In this document: positions 21,458 to 30,779 of the stretch, piece by piece
Layout: each line of letters starts with the position of its first letter
Numbering within the stretch: position 1 is the stretch's first letter
Origin: Candidatus Scybalocola faecipullorum
GTDB lineage: Bacteria > Bacillota > Clostridia > Lachnospirales > Lachnospiraceae
Reading direction: 5' to 3'
Assembly: GCA_018716485.1 (NCBI GenBank)
Contig: DVJY01000051.1
Location: 1-34,539 of the forward strand
DNA: 34,539 nucleotides
Notes under the pieces: generated by a model
Told to the model about the DNA's origin: nothing
Seen by the model: only the letters and a program-made list of their open reading frames with translations
Databases searched by the model: none
Program-made: the position numbers and the translations under genes

Positions 21458-24400
21458 ATGAAATATAAGAAAAAAACGAAACGGGACCGAAGCCGGCGAA
21501 GAATCGCTCTGATTGCTGCAGCTGCAGTGTGCGTGCTGGCGTTTTTTTGCTTATGGCTGGGAATCTCGTCCTATATTAACGCTCAGAAGTGGTCGGATTA
21601 CAATGAATATGCCAGAAATATTTTCTATGCGGCGCAGAGCGCGCTGGACGATATGACTGAAGATGAACAGGCGGAGCTGCGGCAGAGTATTGCCCGTCAA
21701 TCTGCTCAGGAAGGAACAGAGGTTTATATTCAGGTCAAGGGCTCTGCAGACAGCAGCGGCGCAGGATTATTTGAACAGCTGACTGAAGGCTATATTTATG
21801 ACACTTCCAAGCTGCTTGACAGTTCCGTCGGTGTTGAAATTGACTTTGCTTCAGGGCAGATCATTTCCGCTGCATTTGCAGATGACAGTATGATTTTAAC
21901 CAATGAAGGTATTGACGGAAAAAATTATATTAACTACAAAGATAAAACAAGCAAAGACAGACGAAGCCTGTGCATCGGGTATTATGACAGAACAATGGCT
22001 CAGACACAGGAGGAAGAAAATGTTCTGATCGGAAATGTATCGCTTGTCAACGGCGATACTTTGGAAGCCGTTTGGCAGCTGCCGTCAGAATATAGAATGC
22101 GTATCGGACAGTACGCCTACCGTATTGTTATTGAAGACAGCGGCGGCGAACATTCCATAGAATTGATGCTGAACAGTTCCGGCGCAGGCCATTTGCTGCC
22201 GGCCAATGATATTTCCGAGGAAACGTCTGCGGAGGTTTCTTATGAAGTCCGCAGCGGCGGCATAAAAACAGACAGCGGCACGTTTTCCTTTCCGGCATAC
22301 ATTGACAGCAGTTATAATGCCCATTTGGTGCTTGATGCCATTGATACGGCAGCTGCACAGGTTTTGGAGGCTAAGGAAGATTCATCTTCCTACAAAGACA
22401 CTTACAGCGGTATGAGACTGGCATCGGCAGCTTCTTTTGATATTTGTGATACGGTCCGTGTTTCGGTATGTGCAGTTTATGAAGATGGGAGCAGCGGTGA
22501 GTTTAAAACATCAGGCGAGGAAAATCTTCTGATGGGAGAGGGCAGCAGTCCGTCGGATTATACGATACAAAACGGAAGGCATTTGTATAATATCCGTTTT
22601 ATAGAAAATGCGACGACAAGTTTTGACGAGAATAAATTTACACAGACGGAGTCTTTTGCATGGGGCAGCCAGAACTTCGGCATCGTCGGTGCCGGTCATG
22701 TGTTTAAAAATATGAAAAAAGAAACCGCTGCCTGTTTCGTACCAATTCAGACACTGCATTCCGGCTCTGTACTGACGGCGGAAGACGGCTGTGTCATGGA
22801 AGGACTGCGTCTGAATAATGCGTCGGCAGATGATGACTTCGGGCTTTTTAAAGTGAATTACGGCAGTATTGAACAGCTGACGATTAACGACCTGCAGATA
22901 GAAAGCAGCGGCAGACGGACCGGAGGGCTCTGCGGCACAAACAGCGGCACCATCAGTCAGGTGACAGTGACCGGAAGCAGGATTATCAGCGGTAGTTATG
23001 CGGGCGGTATTGCAGGATGTCAGTATCATGGGATGATTGCCGGATGCAGTTTTTCGGGGGGCGAAGTCGGCGCCCGGACTTATGCAGGCGGCATTGCCGG
23101 CGCAATATACAGCGGCGCATCACAAATTGTCGAATGCAGTACATCGGCGGCAGTATATGCCGGTGAAAGTTATTCCGGCGGTATATGCGGCTACAGCAGC
23201 GGAATTATGACTGATGTAGAAGTTAATATCGATATTGATTCAGAAGAGGGAAAGACACTGTTGGAGATAATTGCCGATAACGGGCACAGCGGCAATTACG
23301 CCGGCGGTATCGTTGGAATGAATGACGGTATTTTGGCGTCCACAAAGGAAATTGAAGTCAGTCCGGTTGTTGTCGGACGGAATTATGTCGGCGGTATTAT
23401 CGGTTATAACGCAGAAGAGGCAGAGACAGGGCATTACAGCCTTAATGGAGGATATATCAAAGGCAGCAGCTGCGTGGGCGGCATTGTCGGATTTAATACA
23501 TCAGTCAGTTTTATGGAGGCGTCGGATTATGTAAGAAGCGCGTCGCCGAATAAAATATATGGTGATTATTATGTCGGCGGAATAATCGGAGCTAATGTGA
23601 TCATGCCTGATGCGGACACACGGATGATTGAATTTAAATTCCGCGTCAACAGCGAAAATGGAGAGATTACTGCCTACGGGGCTTACGCGGGAGGCGTGGT
23701 TGGCTATCAAATGTGCCTGAGAGACACGGATACGATTCTGTTTGAAGGCGAAACACCGGATATCGGAATGGTTTTAAGCACCGCAGATGCTTCGGTCCAG
23801 CTTGTGGCTGCTGTCGGGGAGAATCCGGCTTCTGATGTAAAATATTTGGCGGCAGCTGTTGAAAATGTTGAAAATATCAGCATTACATCGTCAAACACGG
23901 CAGTAAGGATGACTTCTGACGGAACGGTAAGACTTGGACGGATTTCTTCGGGGCTGTTTGCCGGAGGCATTCTCGGGGCGCAGCAGGAATATTCAAGATT
24001 GATTATTGACAGTGTTGCTGTACAAAATACTCAGATACATGTATCGGAAGCTATCCATATTGACGACGGGCTGTTTGCCGGAGGGGGAGCTTTCATGGGA
24101 AAGATTCCGCGAAGAACGACGCTTCTCAAATGTCAGGCTGAAAGTATGTTCATTGAACATTCCGGCAGTTACCTCGGCGTATTTGCAGAAATAAATGAAG
24201 GGCGGATTGAGCAGTGTATCAGCGGCGGTATTGAAAATGAAGAGAGAAACGGCATCGGAGGAATTGTCGGCCTTAATATAAGCCCGGATGAATTTCACGG
24301 TGTTATTTATGAATGTACGTTAGAAGGCCCGGTGAGCGGAAGAAATAATGTGGGCGGTATTGTGTCTTTAAACCGCGGCATTATTGAAGACTCAGTTATT

Positions 24401-25750
24401 GGCGGTCATGTGAGCGGAAGAAATAATGTGGGCGGTATTGCCGGCAAAAACGGAGGAACGGTCCAAAACTGTGAAATTCAGGAAAACGGACTCCTTGAAG
24501 AGGACAGAACGATTTCCGGAGCTGAAAATGTAGGCGGTTTTGTCGGGTATCAGCAGGGCGGAAGCGAAAGTCGTGTGTCTGGATTAACTCTGACTTCCGG
24601 CGTGCTTGTTAAAGGCAGCGGCACTGTAGGCGGCATTGCAGGCTGCGCTTCCGGCGAGGGCTTAATTCACGGCTGTGAAAGCCGGGGCATGATTGAGACG
24701 GAGAAAGGAAGTATCGGCGGCATCGCAGGCATTGTGACTGAGGGAGTATCAATCAGAAGCTGCAGCGTGGAAAATGCAAAGATAACAGCACCAAATGCAG
24801 ATTACATTGGCGGGCTTGCCGGTCAAAATTTCGGAACGATTGAAGACTGTACTGTCGCAGGTAATATGACGCTGACGGGCACATGGTATGTGGGCGGCAT
24901 TGCGGCATATAGCAGCGGGCGTATACGCAGATCCTCTGTTTCTGAAATACATTTGGTTCTCAAAGAAAATAAAGCGCAAAGCTGTGTGGGCGGTATTGCG
25001 GCTTTTAACAGCGGAAATATTGAAAATACAGCGACAGAGCAGGGAAGCGCCGGCCGGAGAAATGAAATTCATATCCAAAGCTGGGTCAATGACAGCTATG
25101 CAGGCGGTATTGCCGGTAAAAATTCCGGAAATATTACGAGTACAAACACATCAGTAAAAATGAATACGGCAGCGCACATTGAACTGACAAATCACGCGGC
25201 GGCTACTGTGGGCGGTGTTGCAGGAGAAAATACCGGACAGCTCAGATATTACAGATTTACAGGAGAAATTGAAGCGGATGGCAGCGCCGGGTATTACATC
25301 GGAGGTATTGTCGGAATTAATGGCAACGGTGTGTCGGCGGCGTTGGTCGAAGGCTGCGATGTCAGCGACAGCGACTTGGATAATGATCGTCTTACAAAAG
25401 AGAACCGGATGGATAGGACGGGCACTTATACGATCAGAATTGAAAATAATGCAGGTGTTGTCGGCGGCATTGCCGGCAGCAATGAACAAAATTCTGTCAT
25501 TCGGGATTCAACACTTGTGCAGTGTTATATTGTCTCCGGCAGCGGCTCCGTGGGCGGTATCGCCGGATACAATAATGGTCTGGTTGAAGAATGCAAGGCT
25601 CATGAGACAGGCAGTGCAGACAGTATCCGCGTCAAAATTTATACAGAAGCAGGATTTCCTTCAGGAATCGTATCTGCCGTCGGATCGTCCGGCATAGCAA
25701 AAAACTGTACGACCGGCGACGACTGGTATTATACTGGCGCCGGTTACTGA
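21458..25750 (+). CDS. Giant membrane-anchored GLUG-repeat surface protein
   Basis: 1430 residues. A very basic N-terminus (KKKTKRDRSRRR) is followed by one membrane helix (about 16-40) and YNEYARNIFYAAQSALDDM, a segment that recalls pilin-like N-terminal helices, although no prepilin peptidase site is evident. Residues about 45-470 are non-repetitive and beta-rich. From about 488 to 1370 there are roughly two dozen GLUG-type repeats of the form hydrophobic-GGI(A/V)G-x-N-x-G-x-I-x-x-C, expected to build a long beta-solenoid. There is no LPXTG or other C-terminal anchor, so the protein should be held by its N-terminal helix with the solenoid outside. GLUG repeats occur in adhesins and proteases. 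A ligand cannot be predicted. Confidence 0.85.
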   Translation: MKYKKKTKRDRSRRRIALIAAAAVCVLAFFCLWLGISSYINAQKWSDYNEYARNIFYAAQSALDDMTEDEQAELRQSIARQSAQEGTEVYIQVKGSADSSGAGLFEQLTEGYIYDTSKLLDSSVGVEIDFASGQIISAAFADDSMILTNEGIDGKNYINYKDKTSKDRRSLCIGYYDRTMAQTQEEENVLIGNVSLVNGDTLEAVWQLPSEYRMRIGQYAYRIVIEDSGGEHSIELMLNSSGAGHLLPANDISEETSAEVSYEVRSGGIKTDSGTFSFPAYIDSSYNAHLVLDAIDTAAAQVLEAKEDSSSYKDTYSGMRLASAASFDICDTVRVSVCAVYEDGSSGEFKTSGEENLLMGEGSSPSDYTIQNGRHLYNIRFIENATTSFDENKFTQTESFAWGSQNFGIVGAGHVFKNMKKETAACFVPIQTLHSGSVLTAEDGCVMEGLRLNNASADDDFGLFKVNYGSIEQLTINDLQIESSGRRTGGLCGTNSGTISQVTVTGSRIISGSYAGGIAGCQYHGMIAGCSFSGGEVGARTYAGGIAGAIYSGASQIVECSTSAAVYAGESYSGGICGYSSGIMTDVEVNIDIDSEEGKTLLEIIADNGHSGNYAGGIVGMNDGILASTKEIEVSPVVVGRNYVGGIIGYNAEEAETGHYSLNGGYIKGSSCVGGIVGFNTSVSFMEASDYVRSASPNKIYGDYYVGGIIGANVIMPDADTRMIEFKFRVNSENGEITAYGAYAGGVVGYQMCLRDTDTILFEGETPDIGMVLSTADASVQLVAAVGENPASDVKYLAAAVENVENISITSSNTAVRMTSDGTVRLGRISSGLFAGGILGAQQEYSRLIIDSVAVQNTQIHVSEAIHIDDGLFAGGGAFMGKIPRRTTLLKCQAESMFIEHSGSYLGVFAEINEGRIEQCISGGIENEERNGIGGIVGLNISPDEFHGVIYECTLEGPVSGRNNVGGIVSLNRGIIEDSVIGGHVSGRNNVGGIAGKNGGTVQNCEIQENGLLEEDRTISGAENVGGFVGYQQGGSESRVSGLTLTSGVLVKGSGTVGGIAGCASGEGLIHGCESRGMIETEKGSIGGIAGIVTEGVSIRSCSVENAKITAPNADYIGGLAGQNFGTIEDCTVAGNMTLTGTWYVGGIAAYSSGRIRRSSVSEIHLVLKENKAQSCVGGIAAFNSGNIENTATEQGSAGRRNEIHIQSWVNDSYAGGIAGKNSGNITSTNTSVKMNTAAHIELTNHAAATVGGVAGENTGQLRYYRFTGEIEADGSAGYYIGGIVGINGNGVSAALVEGCDVSDSDLDNDRLTKENRMDRTGTYTIRIENNAGVVGGIAGSNEQNSVIRDSTLVQCYIVSGSGSVGGIAGYNNGLVEECKAHETGSADSIRVKIYTEAGFPSGIVSAVGSSGIAKNCTTGDDWYYTGAGY
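24332..24440 (+). repeat. Recent internal duplication in the GLUG gene
   Basis: A 31-base stretch beginning GTGAGCGGAAGAAATAATGT occurs at 24332 and again, identical, at 24410. The distance is exactly 78 bases (26 codons), one solenoid repeat length. DNA-level identity among otherwise diverged repeats implies recent duplication or gene conversion. Confidence 0.85.
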
Positions 25751-25773
25751 ACAGATAAACTAAAGGAGCATAT

Positions 25774-26283
25774 ATGAGACATTTATTAAAACCACTATCT
25801 TTTCTGCCGGCTCTGCTGATTATGTATATGATTTTTGGGTTTTCATCAGATCAGGGACCGGAATCATCGGCATTAAGTTATACAGTAAGCCGAAAAATCG
25901 TCGAAACAGTTGATGAAGTCGGAGATTTTCAATGGAGTGATGCACGCATTGAGCATTATACCCAAGTGATTCATCCAAAAGTGCGCAAAGCTGCGCACAT
26001 GACCGAATATGCACTGCTGGCTGCTGCTGTGTCTTTCCCGCTGTATGTCTACGGGCTGCACGGTATCGGACTTATGATTATCGCCGGCGGTTTTTGTGTT
26101 GCTTTCGCCTGCATGGATGAATATCATCAAACTTTTGTCTCAGGCAGAAGCGGCCAGTTCACAGATGTATGTATTGACAGCATCGGTATTATCGCCGGCA
26201 TCATATGTGTGCGGATTGTGGGATTTATCGGGCGAAAAACCATTTTTAAACCGAAGAAAAGAAGAAAACGGAAATCACGCTAG
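25774..26283 (+). CDS. VanZ-like family membrane protein
   Basis: 169 residues; strong AAAGGAG before the start. VanZ signature: FLPALLIMYMIFGFSSDQGP in helix 1, then KVRKAAHMTEYALLAAAV (the conserved H-x-x-E-Y segment), MDEYHQTFVSGRSGQFTDV, and a last helix GIIAGIICVRIVGFIG, with a basic tail. VanZ proteins give low-level teicoplanin resistance in Enterococcus; most homologues have no known role. It follows the GLUG gene by 23 bases, so it probably belongs to the same transcript, and its stop codon lies within a terminator. Confidence 0.88.
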   Translation: MRHLLKPLSFLPALLIMYMIFGFSSDQGPESSALSYTVSRKIVETVDEVGDFQWSDARIEHYTQVIHPKVRKAAHMTEYALLAAAVSFPLYVYGLHGIGLMIIAGGFCVAFACMDEYHQTFVSGRSGQFTDVCIDSIGIIAGIICVRIVGFIGRKTIFKPKKRRKRKSR

Positions 26284-26304
26284 AAAACGGATTTCCGTTT
26301 TTTT
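26267..26304 (+). terminator. Terminator overlapping the VanZ stop codon
   Basis: A 10-bp stem AACGGAAATC/GATTTCCGTT enclosing the stop codon, followed by a run of Ts. It closes the DUF362 / GLUG / VanZ unit. Confidence 0.85.
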
Positions 26305-26498
26305 GTGCGATGTACCCGCCAAGCGGTGCTGCGTGTCAGTGGCATGCGTTGCTTCAGGAAAATAGAATTGTGTTAGAATTTGATAATTTATGACAAGAAA
26401 CATTGTATCTGTTTTGCTATACTTGTCGAAAAGGATTTTAACTTCGCAAATCATTACGCGCCGAAGCCGGTGCAAGCAGAAGGAATGGGGGATACAAA

Positions 26499-27857
26499 AT
26501 GACAAAAGATATGACGAAAGGAAATCCTGTGAAACTTATTGTTGCTTTTTTTATACCGCTGATGCTCGGCAGTCTGTTCCAGCAGTTTTACAGTATGGTG
26601 GATGCGATTGTGGTCGGTAAATTTGTCGGCGTGAACGCCCTTGCCGGTGTGGGTGCGACAGGTTCTCTGAACTTTTTGATCATCGGTTTTACAAACGGTA
26701 TATGCAGCGGATTTGCGATTATGTTCGGACAAAGCTTCGGCGCCAAAGATTTTTCGCTGATGCGCCGCTACATTGCCAATGCGATTTATCTTGCGGCGGC
26801 AGTGGCAGTTGTTTTGACTCCGCTGACGGTCATTTTATCGCGTCCGATTCTTCGGATGATGAATACGCCGGATGAAATTATTAACGATGCATGCATTTAT
26901 ATTCAGATTATTTTTGCCGGTTTAAGCGTGACGATGATGTATAATGCCGGTTCGGCGATTTTAAGAGCGCTGGGCGACAGCAGGACGCCGCTGTATGTGC
27001 TGTTTTTATCATCAGCGCTTAATATTGTACTTGACCTTGTATTTGTTATTGCTTTCCGTATGGGAGTTGCCGGCGTCGGTATTGCTACCGTTATAGCTCA
27101 GGCGGTATCGGGCATTGTCTGCTTTATTTATATGTTTAAGAAATATCCGGTGCTTAAATTTGTTAAACAGGAATGGTATGTGGATATCGGTCATATGAAA
27201 CGGCTGCTTTCTGTGGGGCTGCCGATGGCGCTTCAATTTTCGATCACAGCTGTGGGAAGTATTATTATGCAGATTGCAGTCAATGGGCTTGGAGCTGCGT
27301 CAGTGGCTGCAATGACAGCGGCCAATAAAATTCATCTGATTTTCAGCTGTACATTGGAAACTGTAGGTATTGCAATGGCAACGTACTGCAGCCAAAATAT
27401 GGGCGCCAGAAAATATAAAAGAATCCGTCAGGGTATTACCTCGGCAAATATTCTTGCCTGTGGGATAGCGGTTTTTGACTGCGCGATTCTGACATTGTTC
27501 GGACGTTATCTTGCATTATTGTTTTTGGACAGTTCAGAGACAGCAATTATGGCTGAGGCGCAGATGTATTTAAATGTAACTTCTCTTGCGTACCCGCTGC
27601 TGGCAATATTATTTGTACTCAGAAATTCTATACAGGGTATGGGATACGGGCTTTTGCCGATGATGGCGGGATTGTGCGAACTGATCGGCAGGATTATTGT
27701 TGCCTTTGGCCTTGTAGGAAAATATGGATTTTTCGGGGCGACATTGGCCAGTCCTGTGGCTTGGATCGCTGCAGATCTGCTGCTTGTCGGCGTGTATTAC
27801 TATATTCGGCAGCACGTTCTTGTCAAATATGAACGTGCGAAAGTGGCGGGAGCTTAA
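26499..27857 (+). CDS. MATE family exporter (second copy in window)
   Basis: 452 residues; GGGGG ribosome binding site 7 bases upstream. About 12 membrane helices in two halves. Helix 1 has FIPLMLGSLFQQFYSMVDAI, followed by GKFVGVNALAGVGATGS and FAIMFGQSFGAKD. The second half has AAMTAANKIHLIFSCTLETV and ATYCSQNMGARKYKRI. It is clearly a distant relative of the MATE gene at 4158-5513 rather than a recent duplicate. Substrate unknown. No clear sigma-A promoter could be assigned to the 215 bases upstream. Confidence 0.91.
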   Translation: MTKDMTKGNPVKLIVAFFIPLMLGSLFQQFYSMVDAIVVGKFVGVNALAGVGATGSLNFLIIGFTNGICSGFAIMFGQSFGAKDFSLMRRYIANAIYLAAAVAVVLTPLTVILSRPILRMMNTPDEIINDACIYIQIIFAGLSVTMMYNAGSAILRALGDSRTPLYVLFLSSALNIVLDLVFVIAFRMGVAGVGIATVIAQAVSGIVCFIYMFKKYPVLKFVKQEWYVDIGHMKRLLSVGLPMALQFSITAVGSIIMQIAVNGLGAASVAAMTAANKIHLIFSCTLETVGIAMATYCSQNMGARKYKRIRQGITSANILACGIAVFDCAILTLFGRYLALLFLDSSETAIMAEAQMYLNVTSLAYPLLAILFVLRNSIQGMGYGLLPMMAGLCELIGRIIVAFGLVGKYGFFGATLASPVAWIAADLLLVGVYYYIRQHVLVKYERAKVAGA

Positions 27858-27927
27858 ATAAACGGTCAGACTATTTCAAAGACGACCGCATATATTAAAT
27901 TAAATAAAGACGACAGCAGGTGACGCT

Positions 27928-29295
27928 GTGATCAGATTTTTTGAATGCTGCAATGCTGTTTTATGGGGGCCGGCCTCTCTTGTACTTTACATGGGGACCG
28001 GCCTGTATTTGTTGGTCCTGCTGAAAGGACATCCGATCATTAAAATCGGCAGTGCGCTGAAACTTTTAATACCCGCAGAGAGGCGTAAAGATTCCCGCAG
28101 CCATGGGGATATATCGCCGTTTCAATCTTTAATGACATCGCTGGCGGCATGTATCGGCACAGGAAATATTGCCGGTGTCGCCTGTGCGATGGTGCTTGGA
28201 GGTCCGGGCGCGCTGATATGGATGAACCTGTCGGCACTGACAGGACTTTCAACAATTTTTACAGAAAATTTACTGACAATGATTTACCGGAGAAAAGATG
28301 GGCGGGGTGAAATGGCCGGTGGGCCGATGTACGTTATGGAAGACGGTATCGGAGGAAGAACCGGCCGGAGTATGGCTGTTCTGTTTTCTGTATTTGCCAT
28401 CGGAGCTTCCTTTGGTATTGGAAATATGACACAGTCAAACACTGCTGCTCAGGCTGTCAGGGAAGTCTGGCATCTTTCAGAAAAAACAACAGGGATACTT
28501 TTATGCGGACTGACGTTTGCGGTTATTGCTGGCGGCGTCCGCTGCATCGGAAAAATATGCGGACTGCTTGTTCCGCCTGCGTCTCTTTTTTATATTGGCG
28601 CCTGCATATTTGTCATTGCCGTAAATTCAGGCGATTTAAAAGACGGACTGGCAGAAATGTTTCGTATGGCATTCAGCGCCCGCGCAGTTTCCGGCGGTAT
28701 TGGAGGCGCGGTGACAGCCTCCATGTTTTCGGCGATGAAATGGGGCATTGCCCGCGGTGTATTTTCCAATGAAGCCGGACTTGGATCATCGCCGATCGCT
28801 GCGGCGGCAGCTAAAACAGATCATCCGGTAAAACAGGCTTACATACAGATGACCGGCCCGGTGATTGATACAATGATTATGTGTACATTGACCGGTCTTG
28901 CAATTTCCGCTTCCGGTGTGCTGGGGGCAACAGACAGCAGTGGGCATATGATAACCGGAGCCGCACTGACAATCAAGGCATTTTCCACAGCGACAGGCCA
29001 ATGGGCTGAGGCTGTTATAGCCATCTGTATTGCCGGATTTGCACTGCCTGCCATCATTGGATGGGGGTATTACGGTGAAAAAGCCGTCGCTTACCTGACG
29101 GGACGGCCGCAGATATTATGGCTCTATCGTATTTTGTACAGTCTTGCAGCCTATGCAGGTGCCGTGCGCCCTTTGGAATTGGTGTGGGGATTCTCAGATA
29201 TGATGAATGGTCTTATGGCACTGCCGAATCTGATCTGCATTCTTCTTTTGAGCAGGCAGGCAAAAAACGTGTATTTCTCGCAAAATAGAGGTTGA
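27928..29295 (+). CDS. Amino acid carrier, AGCS family (sodium:alanine/glycine symporter)
   Basis: 455 residues, starting with GTG at 27928, supported by AGGTGA 5 bases upstream. About 10 membrane helices. Family segments: CIGTGNIAGVACAMVLGGPG (residues about 74-93), EMAGGPMYVMEDGIG, GIARGVFSNEAGLGSSPIAA and a QMTGPVIDTMIMCTLTGL helix. These carriers import alanine or glycine with Na+ or H+. The gene lies 70 bases after the MATE gene, and its stop codon TGA overlaps the -35 box of the rubrerythrin promoter. Confidence 0.92.
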   Translation: MIRFFECCNAVLWGPASLVLYMGTGLYLLVLLKGHPIIKIGSALKLLIPAERRKDSRSHGDISPFQSLMTSLAACIGTGNIAGVACAMVLGGPGALIWMNLSALTGLSTIFTENLLTMIYRRKDGRGEMAGGPMYVMEDGIGGRTGRSMAVLFSVFAIGASFGIGNMTQSNTAAQAVREVWHLSEKTTGILLCGLTFAVIAGGVRCIGKICGLLVPPASLFYIGACIFVIAVNSGDLKDGLAEMFRMAFSARAVSGGIGGAVTASMFSAMKWGIARGVFSNEAGLGSSPIAAAAAKTDHPVKQAYIQMTGPVIDTMIMCTLTGLAISASGVLGATDSSGHMITGAALTIKAFSTATGQWAEAVIAICIAGFALPAIIGWGYYGEKAVAYLTGRPQILWLYRILYSLAAYAGAVRPLELVWGFSDMMNGLMALPNLICILLLSRQAKNVYFSQNRG

Positions 29296-29320
29296 CCTTT
29301 CAGGACGAAAGTGATATGAT
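29292..29320 (+). promoter_or_regulatory. Promoter for rubrerythrin
   Basis: TTGACC (29292-29297), a 17-base spacer and TATGAT (29315-29320), 57 bases before the start codon. Confidence 0.85.
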
Positions 29321-29327
29321 ATGAATA

Positions 29328-29352
29328 TAAAATAGGAATCATTCCTATTTTA
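29328..29352. promoter_or_regulatory. Perfect palindrome at the rubrerythrin transcription start: candidate operator
   Basis: Arms TAAAATAGGAA and TTCCTATTTTA, 11 bp each and fully complementary, around a 3-base centre TCA. It begins about where transcription should start. An oxidative-stress or metal regulator of the Fur/PerR class is a reasonable guess, but the sequence does not match the standard Fur or PerR boxes closely. Confidence 0.65.
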
Positions 29353-29376
29353 AACAAGAGAAAGGAAGGTATATAT

Positions 29377-29919
29377 ATGGCAAAAGAATTAAAGGGTACA
29401 AGAACAGAAGCAAATTTGATGGCTGCATTTGCAGGCGAATCGGAGGCCAGAAACAAATACACATTTTATGCAAGCAAAGCTAAAAAAGAAGGATATGAGC
29501 AGATTGCCGCTTTATTCCTTGAAACAGCAAACAACGAAAAGGAACATGCAAAGATCTGGTTTAAGCTGCTGCATGGGGGCATTCAGGATACAGCATCCAA
29601 CCTTTTAGATGCGGCTGAAGGCGAAAATTATGAGTGGACAGACATGTATGCGACTTTTGCAAAAGAAGCGAGAGAAGAAGGATTTGACGATATTGCGCGC
29701 CTGTTTGACGGCGTGGCAGCAATTGAAAAGGAACATGAGGAAAGATACAGAAAATTGCTTGCCAATGTGGAGGGCGGTCTTGTATTTTCAAGAGACGGAG
29801 ATATGATCTGGCAGTGCTCCAACTGCGGACATATTGTTGTAGGAAAACAGGCCCCGGAAGTATGTCCGGTATGTGCCCATCCAAAGGCATATTTTCAGAT
29901 TAAAGCAGAAAATTATTAA
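29377..29919 (+). CDS. rbr: Rubrerythrin
   Basis: 180 residues; ribosome binding site GAAAGGAAGG. The ferritin-like four-helix domain (about 1-130) carries the diiron ligands: Glu21 in [11 protein letters not shown], Glu54 and His57 in [11 protein letters not shown], and a second E-x-x-H at Glu117/His120 in IEKEHEERY. The C-terminal rubredoxin-type domain has CSNCGH (Cys147, 150) and CPVCAHP (Cys163, 166). Rubrerythrin reduces hydrogen peroxide to water in the cytoplasm of anaerobes. Monocistronic, with its own promoter, palindromic operator and terminator. Confidence 0.96.
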   Translation: MAKELKGTRTEANLMAAFAGESEARNKYTFYASKAKKEGYEQIAALFLETANNEKEHAKIWFKLLHGGIQDTASNLLDAAEGENYEWTDMYATFAKEAREEGFDDIARLFDGVAAIEKEHEERYRKLLANVEGGLVFSRDGDMIWQCSNCGHIVVGKQAPEVCPVCAHPKAYFQIKAENY

Positions 29920-29936
29920 TCTGTAAAAGATCGGTA

Positions 29937-29981
29937 ATTAAAGCCGCATTGACGACTTCAAGCCGTCGATGCGGCTTTAAT
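29937..29981 (+). terminator. Hairpin terminator after rubrerythrin
   Basis: ATTAAAGCCGCAT pairs with ATGCGGCTTTAAT (13 bp), with a further inner stem. The T run after the stem is short. Confidence 0.7.
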
Positions 29982-30016
29982 GTGAATTGCCCGCAGTATA
30001 GCGGAGGATAGGGGAG

Positions 30017-30065
30017 TCAGATTCTCCTGTCTGATCTGCTGCCCGATGCCAATAGACGGGCGGCA
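30017..30065 (+). promoter_or_regulatory. Two hairpins in the leader of the beta-helix protein gene
   Basis: TCAGA/TCTGA (30017-30034, loop 8) and a 9-bp stem TGCTGCCCG/CGGGCGGCA with one G-T pair (30037-30065, loop 11), ending 12 bases before the ribosome binding site. Not a riboswitch class I recognise. Confidence 0.4.
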
Positions 30066-30095
30066 AATTGTAATGAAAGAGAGGATTTGCTTACA

Positions 30096-30779
30096 ATGGA
30101 TTTTGAGGCATTAAAAATTAAAAATCTTTATAACATGGATGAAACAATCGCAAAGGACTTGTTTGAAGGCTTGGAATACCCGTGGGAAGCACTGCCGAAA
30201 ATCGGGGATTTTATCAAAATGCTGGGCAGCACGCTTTCTGAGGAACTTTATGACAAAGTCGGCGAAGACGTATGGATTGCCAAAGATGCAAAGGTATTTC
30301 CGTCGGCATATATCCATGGACCGGCAATTATCGGACGCGGCGCCGAAGTGCGCCACTGTGCATTTATCCGGGGTAATGCCATTGTCGGAGAGGGCGCTGT
30401 TGTCGGCAATTCAACAGAACTGAAAAATGTAGTGCTGTTTAATAAAGTTCAGGTGCCGCATTATAATTACGTTGGAGATTCGATCCTCGGATTTAAAGCT
30501 CATATGGGTGCAGGTTCCATCACATCAAATGTTAAGTCTGACAAAACCCTTGTAGATGTTGTTGTTAACGGCGAAAGAATACATACGGGTCTTAAAAAGT
30601 TCGGGGCCATGCTTGGAGATAACGTTGAAATCGGATGCAATACAGTGATGAATCCGGGAACGGTGATCGGCCGTATGAGCAATGTTTACCCGACATCGAT
30701 GGTCAGAGGATTTATCCCTGAAAAAAGCATTTATAAAAAGCGTGGGGAAGTTGTTAAAAAAGAAGGGATGACAGACTGA
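30096..30779 (+). CDS. Left-handed beta-helix (hexapeptide repeat) protein, GlmU/nucleotidyltransferase-like
   Basis: 227 residues from the ATG at 30096 with GAGAGG 11 bases upstream; a TTG at 30087 is too close to it. A short N-terminal part (1-65) is followed by hexapeptide repeats from about residue 66: VWIAKDAKVFPSAYIHGPAI, IGRGAEVRHCAFIRGNAIVG, then EIGCNTVMNPGTVIG and YPTSMVRGFIPEKSIY. This is the fold of the acetyltransferase half of GlmU. Homologues are often annotated as UDP-N-acetylglucosamine pyrophosphorylase, but the uridylyltransferase domain is absent. Its activity is therefore unknown, with acyl transfer to a sugar nucleotide most likely. The stop codon overlaps the next start. 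Confidence 0.78.
   Translation: MDFEALKIKNLYNMDETIAKDLFEGLEYPWEALPKIGDFIKMLGSTLSEELYDKVGEDVWIAKDAKVFPSAYIHGPAIIGRGAEVRHCAFIRGNAIVGEGAVVGNSTELKNVVLFNKVQVPHYNYVGDSILGFKAHMGAGSITSNVKSDKTLVDVVVNGERIHTGLKKFGAMLGDNVEIGCNTVMNPGTVIGRMSNVYPTSMVRGFIPEKSIYKKRGEVVKKEGMTD

Noticed and set aside
22511-23029. 172-codon minus-strand frame inside the GLUG gene
   Set aside because: Antisense shadow of a repetitive coding sequence, no start signal and no recognisable domain.
22900-25600. Regular repeats that might be read as a CRISPR array
   Set aside because: The repeats are in-frame protein-coding GLUG motifs of varying DNA sequence, without constant-length identical repeats or unique spacers.
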